The position numbers and the translations under genes were made by a program. 64,000 nt of DNA from Bugula neritina (lineage: Eukaryota > Bryozoa > Gymnolaemata > Cheilostomatida > Bugulidae). Below are positions 58,808-64,000 of the stretch, one piece after another. The notes under the pieces were generated by a model, which searched no databases, was not told the DNA's origin, and was given only the letters and a program-made list of their open reading frames with translations. Position 1 is the stretch's first letter; every line of letters starts with the position of its first letter. The DNA is taken from positions 17,179,633 to 17,243,632 of the forward strand of contig OZ037769.1 in the NCBI GenBank assembly GCA_964035545.1, read 5' to 3'.

Positions 58808-61800
58808 TTATTTACAGTACCTTTCTCTCTGAGTCCCTGGGGCAGTCTTCACTCTCCCCTTACTTTTCACTAGAGTATCTGAGGCTACAAAGTTAACATC
58901 TGAAGAATAAACTATGCGGTGGTGGACAGGTGGTTGACAGGTGTTGGTCACATGTGTTGCCATGGAGACATAGTCTGATACACACATACACATTATCACA
59001 GTGCTACTTGGACTCATAGCTCTTACCTGTAGACTCTATCCTCAACCTCGCTGTTTTCATAGAACCAGAAATCATGGAATGAGCGGAATAGAAAGATCCA
59101 CTGTCTAAAAGTAATCAACCAACCATGTGCTACTTCTATATAACAAGTGTGCTGATTGGCTGATCATGTTTGTTAGAACCAGTTAAATGAATCAACACAC
59201 ATTAGTGTATATTAGACTATATCTATAACCTGTAATCACTGTAGACCTTCTCTCTTCTCTGAAAACTCCATCAACCAGTCTCGGAGCTGGAACTAGTTCT
59301 GTGGCTGTAACAGAGACAATCTGCTAGCACTTGTCATACTAGTTACTATCTGGTACTACTATTTAGTACTAGTTACTACCAGGTTCTACATTAGTTACTA
59401 CTAGGTACTACGAGTTACTTGTACTAACTCTAATAACCACTCAGTTTGTGCTGCTCAGATCAGACAGCCTCAACTCACCACTGACGTATTCTGAACTCTC
59501 ACGATTCAACTCTCTAGTCACCTGCCTGGCTCTTTTCTTATTGGCCGAACCTGTAACATGTCACCAACACAAAGTTTTGCTCATGTCACATGTATAATCA
59601 TAGCAGTTTGAAATCTGACAATCAAAGTTCAACACTCTCGCATCCTTAGAAGCCTCTTTAGTCTCGTATCACTCACCTTTAGAAGTCTCTCCAGTCACAG
59701 TGTCATCAGAGTCATCTCTCCTTACATTTTCTTCTTTAGTTGGTTCGGCAGCGGCTGCTGGCAGCTTCTCAAAACTGCCAGAAACAGAAACTCTTTTCAC
59801 GCTCAGCAGATTTGACTCGTCTATTTCCGGAAGATACTCGTAAGAAGATTTACTCGCTGACTCTGACAACGAGTCACTCTCAACACTTTCTTTAGACGCT
59901 GCTGCTGGTAAAACGACGTCTAGTGGTGACTCGTCCACTTCCTCCAGTTTCAGCTGCTTCCTGTGACTGATCTGCTCCTGGATGGCCTCCCTCGTCGAGT
60001 GGATGTACTGCTCATATGCCGCTTTCTTAGACTCACTCAACAGTAACTCAGTTATCGTATCGCACACGGCCTCCATCTTGTCCTTGACTTCTATACGTCT
60101 GTCGTAATACTCCGACCCTTTTAGCGGATCACTCTTCATTTCATCTTCCGCCTCTCTCAACCTCTTCAGATTTAGCCACTCATACTGGAGATGTTGTTGT
60201 ATCGCCACACGGCCGTCTCTCATAGCCATCTCCTGGTTGAGCCTCTTTTTTTCTTCACGTTTCAACTCTTTGATTGACGACTCCAAATCATGTCTGACTG
60301 GGTTTCTATTCTCAAAAATACTTTTTAGACTGACTGCCCCTAAAGCCTCCTCGCTGGTGACAGGGTGGTCTGCCCTGTCTGCCTCAACTGAGAGGAAATA
60401 CACAGACTCCGTGCCAAAGTCGTCTAGAAACTCGTACACGAAGTCTGTATCAGAGAGCGAAGACTTTGGTACAGTTTCTGGGAAGACATCGCCAATACTG
60501 ACGACATAATCTCCCCTGACTGCAACGTTCTCACCCTGAGATAAGGGAGGCAGTATTTCTAGCTTGGTAGCATCTCCTTTACTTTGAATGTTCAGCCCTG
60601 TAACCATGGCAACTGTGAATGTGAAACACATTATATACATTAAACTTCAACTCATAATTAATACGAAATATTGTTAGTAACTATATTGGAATAAGGAAGA
60701 CTTATAAAGAGACACGAAATATATTTTGCTGTTAGTATCTGGTCTACCTCGTAGCTCTGTATAAGGTCCAGTAACCTGGTGTATATCAGCTGCAGGACTC
60801 ATCCAGCCTCCCTTTGAGAATACACAACACAGGTAGTGTTTACTTATTCAAGTATTGACATGGTAGTAGAAATTTAATCAAAGGAACACATTTTAGGGGT
60901 TGCTTGAGTGAATCTCAGCATATACCAACCTTTTGGTGAAGGTGTCTACTAGCTGGTGAATGGGGAGATGAACCTGCGACCCTCAGTTGAGAGAGATCTG
61001 GGACTATGAGATCAGAACTCAGACTATCCACACTAGACACTGCATCAAAGTAGTACTGACTCCAGTCTCTGAGAAACCGGGGAGAGACCTAGCAGAGTAG
61101 AGGTCAAGGTAACACAGTATACAGTAGAGGTCAAGGTAACACAGTATAGAGTAGAGGTCAAGGTGATATAGTATACAGTAGAGGTCAAGGTAACACAGTA
61201 TACAGTAGAGGTCAAGGTGATACAGTATAGAGTAGAGGTCAAGGTGATACAGTATACAGTAGAGGTCAAGGTGATACAGAGGTCAATGTGTGTAGAGAAT
61301 AATCTACCTTCGGGGTTCCAACTGCAAAATTGTTTTCAGTGGAGATATGAAACTTGCTCATAGCAACATTGTTTGGTAACACGCCATGTGTAGATCTAAC
61401 AGCAACATTGTCTGGTAACACACCATGTGTAGATCCAACAGCAACATTGTCTGGTAACATATCATGTGTAGATCTAACAGCAACATTGTCTGGTAACACG
61501 CCATGTGTAGATCTAATAGCAACATTGTCTGGTAACACACCATGTGTAGATCTAACAGCAACACTGTCTGGTAACACGCCATGTGTAGATCTAACAGCAA
61601 CATTGTCTGGTAACACGCCATGTGTAGATCTAACAGCAACATTGTCTGGTAACACGCCATGTGTAGATCTAACAGCAACATTGTCTGGTAACACACCATG
61701 TGTAGATCCAACAGCAACATTGTCTGGTAACATATCATGTGTAGATCTAACAGCAACATTGTCTAGTAACACGTCATGTGTAGATCTAACAGCAACATTG

Positions 61801-63939
61801 TCTGGTAACACGCCATGTGTAGATCTAACAGCAACATTGTCTGGTAACACACCATGTGTAGATCCAACAGCAACATTGTCTGGTAACATATCATGTGTAG
61901 ATCTAACAGCAACATTGTCTAGTAACACGTCATGTGTAGAATTAAAAGCAACATTGTCTGGTAACATACCATGTGTAGATCTAACAGCAACATTGTCTGG
62001 TAACACACCATGTGTGGAATTAAAAGTAACAATGTCTGGTAACATATGTTTAGATCCAATAGCAGTATTCTCTGGAAATAACTGTTTAAAACCAGCAGTA
62101 AAACCGTTTGGTAATATATTATGAGTGGAATGAGGAACAATACTGTTTGGTAAGACGATTTGAGTAGACTCAGGTGTAATACTGTTTGGTAACATGTGTG
62201 TTGTGCTTGTGATGTTATTGTCAGGTAACACATAACTCGATTTAGTACGAATGCTATCAGCCATATTGCTGGTGTAGCTATAAGCATGAATATCTGGTGT
62301 GACGTGACTGCGTGAGTTAGCCCTGACATTGTCAGGTAACACGCTACTGTCGGAAATGCTGGTAATTCTGTCAAATGAGTTGATTCTTTGTTGTAACGAA
62401 TCTTTGTGAAGACTGACACCTGATGAAATGTTGCTGTATATGTCTACATTGTCTGGTAACACGCCCTTGTAAGAGGCAATATTATTTGGTAACGTGGTGA
62501 GGTAACTATTATTAGTACGAGGTGACAAGTCACCGAAAGTATTGGTATTGCTTGGTAACACATCAGAGTAACTTTTGCTGTTGGTTTGTTTGCCATCAAT
62601 TTTTAAGAAGCTGCTTTTGAAATCCGGGACTGTGTGTAGAGACAGCTTATCAGAGAGAAAAGTATTTTCCCTTGAGGGTATCTTTAGCCTACAGGTAATA
62701 TAATTATACAGCATATAATATATACAGTGTATAATATATACAGCATATAATATATACAGTGTATAATATATACAGCGTATAATATATACAGCGTATAATA
62801 TATACAGCGTATAATATATACAGCGTATAATATATACAGCGTATAATATATACAGCGTATAATATATACAGCGTATAATATATACAGTGTATAATATATA
62901 CAGTGTATAATATATACAGTGTATAATATATACAGTGTATAATATATACAGTGTACAATATATACAACGTATAATATATACAACGTATAATATATACAGC
63001 GTATAATATATACAGCGTATAACATATACAGTGTATAATATATACAGCGTATAATATATACAGTAGTACAGGTAATATATACAGTAATACAGGTAATATA
63101 TACAGTAATACAGGTAATATATACAGTAATACAGGTAATACACACCAAAGAACTCACCTGGATATACCAGAATCCCCAGCAAGCAAGTCACCAGCCGATA
63201 CTCTGGTGTAACCAGCAGACAAGGGGAGGGAAATCTTTCTCTCTACAATCAGTTGGGACTCTAACATCCCTTACATACTATATGATAGTAATAACTAACA
63301 TATGTTATAATAATATACCTTATAGTAATATATATTACAATTTAATATACATTATAATAATATCTTATAGTAATATATATTATAATTTGATATATTATAG
63401 TAAGGTATGCTAATGTTTTATTATTTCAATGCATTTTATTAAAAAAATAATTTTAAAATTATATAAAAATACTTATTTTCATGGCAGTACCAATTCCTAA
63501 TAATTATATAGAAACTCACTCGAAGCGTTTTGATTGGTCGATTTTCTACAAGGAAAACTCTTCAATGGAGGGAATTTAAGCTCAGCCGTTCTACCGACTT
63601 TCTCAGCACATTTAGCCTTAGCTCTGCTGTTTAGACGGCTCTTTAGTGAGGACGTAACAAACACACCCTTTGATGGTTTGGATATGACTCTACAAGGAGT
63701 TATCATACTTGTAGATGTTATTTCGTCTTATATTCTCAAATATTATGAAGTTTAAACTTATAAACTTTGCTAAATATCAGAGAATCTATTATTAAGATTA
63801 TAGAGAAAGTGAAACAGCATACCTGTTGAGTGTCTTTCTCACAGACCGCTGACTGGGATTGTATCGGCAGCATCTCTTTACGAGCTGTGAGGCATCGGAC
63901 TTTAGATGACGTTCTGTCAGCTCGTGAGGTACTGACTCT
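58808..63939 (-). CDS. Unrecognised large protein with 13-residue repeats and coiled coil (5' end outside window)
   Basis: Eleven exons readable: 63939-63823, 63689-63520, 63242-63158, 62688-61308, 61088-60930, 60811-60748, 60597-59677, 59550-59479, 59304-59230, 59104-59027 and 58974-58808. About 1,095 residues; all joins from 63689 onward keep phase, while the first join does not, so an exon may be missed there. The 1.4-kb exon encodes about 18 near-identical 13-residue repeats (core LPDNVAVRSTHG), preceded by older diverged versions (LPNSI, LPSNT). The 921-bp exon encodes a charged helical region (HDLESSIKELKREEKKRLNQ onward to EQISHRKQLKLEE), probably coiled coil, and acidic Ser-rich linkers. 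No signal peptide or membrane span is visible. Exon 63939 begins after a good acceptor, so the start lies beyond the window. I do not recognise it; a cytoskeletal or scaffold role would be a guess. Confidence 0.65.
61090..61275. repeat. 27-bp repeat in an intron of the last gene
   Basis: About seven units containing AGTAGAGGTCAAGGTAACAC and CAGTATAC, filling the intron between the 159-bp exon and the repeat-coding exon, almost up to both splice sites. Confidence 0.9.
61360..62065 (-). repeat. 39-bp coding minisatellite
   Basis: About 18 copies of a 39-base unit, in frame within the 1.4-kb exon of the last gene, coding for LPDNVAVRSTHG plus V or M. Changes between units are mostly single substitutions (VRS/VGS, HGV/HDM). 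Some longer blocks of three units recur, pointing to higher-order duplication. All three frames on the opposite strand are also largely open. Confidence 0.95.
62700..63140. repeat. 16-bp minisatellite in an intron of the last gene
   Basis: About 24 copies of CAGCGTATAATATATA with variants, then four copies of CAGTAATACAGGTAATATATA-like sequence next to the donor at 63157. Frames rich in Tyr, Ile and Leu over this region are artefacts. Confidence 0.94.
63243..63519. other. AT-rich intron of the last gene
   Basis: Short intron between the 85-bp and 170-bp exons, with TATATTATAATA-type low-complexity sequence and no other feature. Confidence 0.6.
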
Positions 63940-64000
63940 CTGAAATACAGAATACACTTTAGTTTACACAGTATAGTGTAGATATTATACAGTATAGTCT

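Noticed and set aside
61354-62124. 256-codon plus-strand frame repeating ATLSGNTPCVDL, and two minus-strand shadow frames
   Set aside because: Opposite strand and alternative frames of the 39-bp coding minisatellite. Only the minus frame with LPDNVAVRSTHG connects in phase to flanking exons.

Overview
This is eukaryotic, almost certainly animal, genomic DNA. Genes are split into many short coding exons by GT-AG introns, and the proteins are typical metazoan ones: threonyl-tRNA synthetase, PRCC, TMEM203-like, succinate-semialdehyde dehydrogenase, selenoprotein S, VAP, an ARF GTPase and an LRR/EGF receptor. The DNA is AT-rich outside exons and unusually full of tandem repeats, many of them inside introns. 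I cannot name the lineage; an early-branching animal such as a sponge would fit but this is not shown. I see no bacterial, viral or organellar sequence.

Layout. 1-1361 (+): 3' end of threonyl-tRNA synthetase. 1853-4850 (-): PRCC. 4851-7818: AT-rich spacer with three head-to-tail 259-bp units. 7819-8280 (+): TMEM203-like membrane protein. 8512-26051 (-): four complete tandem copies of a succinate-semialdehyde dehydrogenase gene, each with 11 coding exons and 485 residues, on repeated segments of about 4.5-5 kb. 26052-31221: spacer. 31222-33121 (-): selenoprotein S, with an in-frame UGA for selenocysteine and a candidate SECIS downstream. 33122-40058: AT-rich spacer with one possible orphan gene. 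40059-45496 (-): VAP, the ER tether protein. 46064-47681 (+): a small SEL1-repeat membrane protein, head to head with VAP. 50450-51814 (+): class II ARF GTPase. 52953-57810 (+): single-pass receptor-like protein with LRR and EGF modules. 58808 to beyond the right end (-): unrecognised large protein with a 13-residue coding minisatellite and a coiled coil.

Functional threads. Several genes act in the secretory pathway or at the ER (SELENOS in ER-associated degradation, VAP in ER contacts, ARF in vesicle budding, TMEM203-like at the ER). They are interspersed with unrelated genes and I do not read this as an organised cluster. The dehydrogenase array is a true local gene family.

The most unusual property is repeat architecture. 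At least six introns carry minisatellites that begin at, or within a few bases of, the 5' splice site and whose units contain copies of a splice-donor motif (GTAAGT, GTGAGT or GTAACT) in the sense orientation of the host gene. Other arrays lie near splice acceptors or within coding sequence. All exon boundaries were read by eye from splice consensus, reading frame and family similarity; no alignment or RNA evidence was available.
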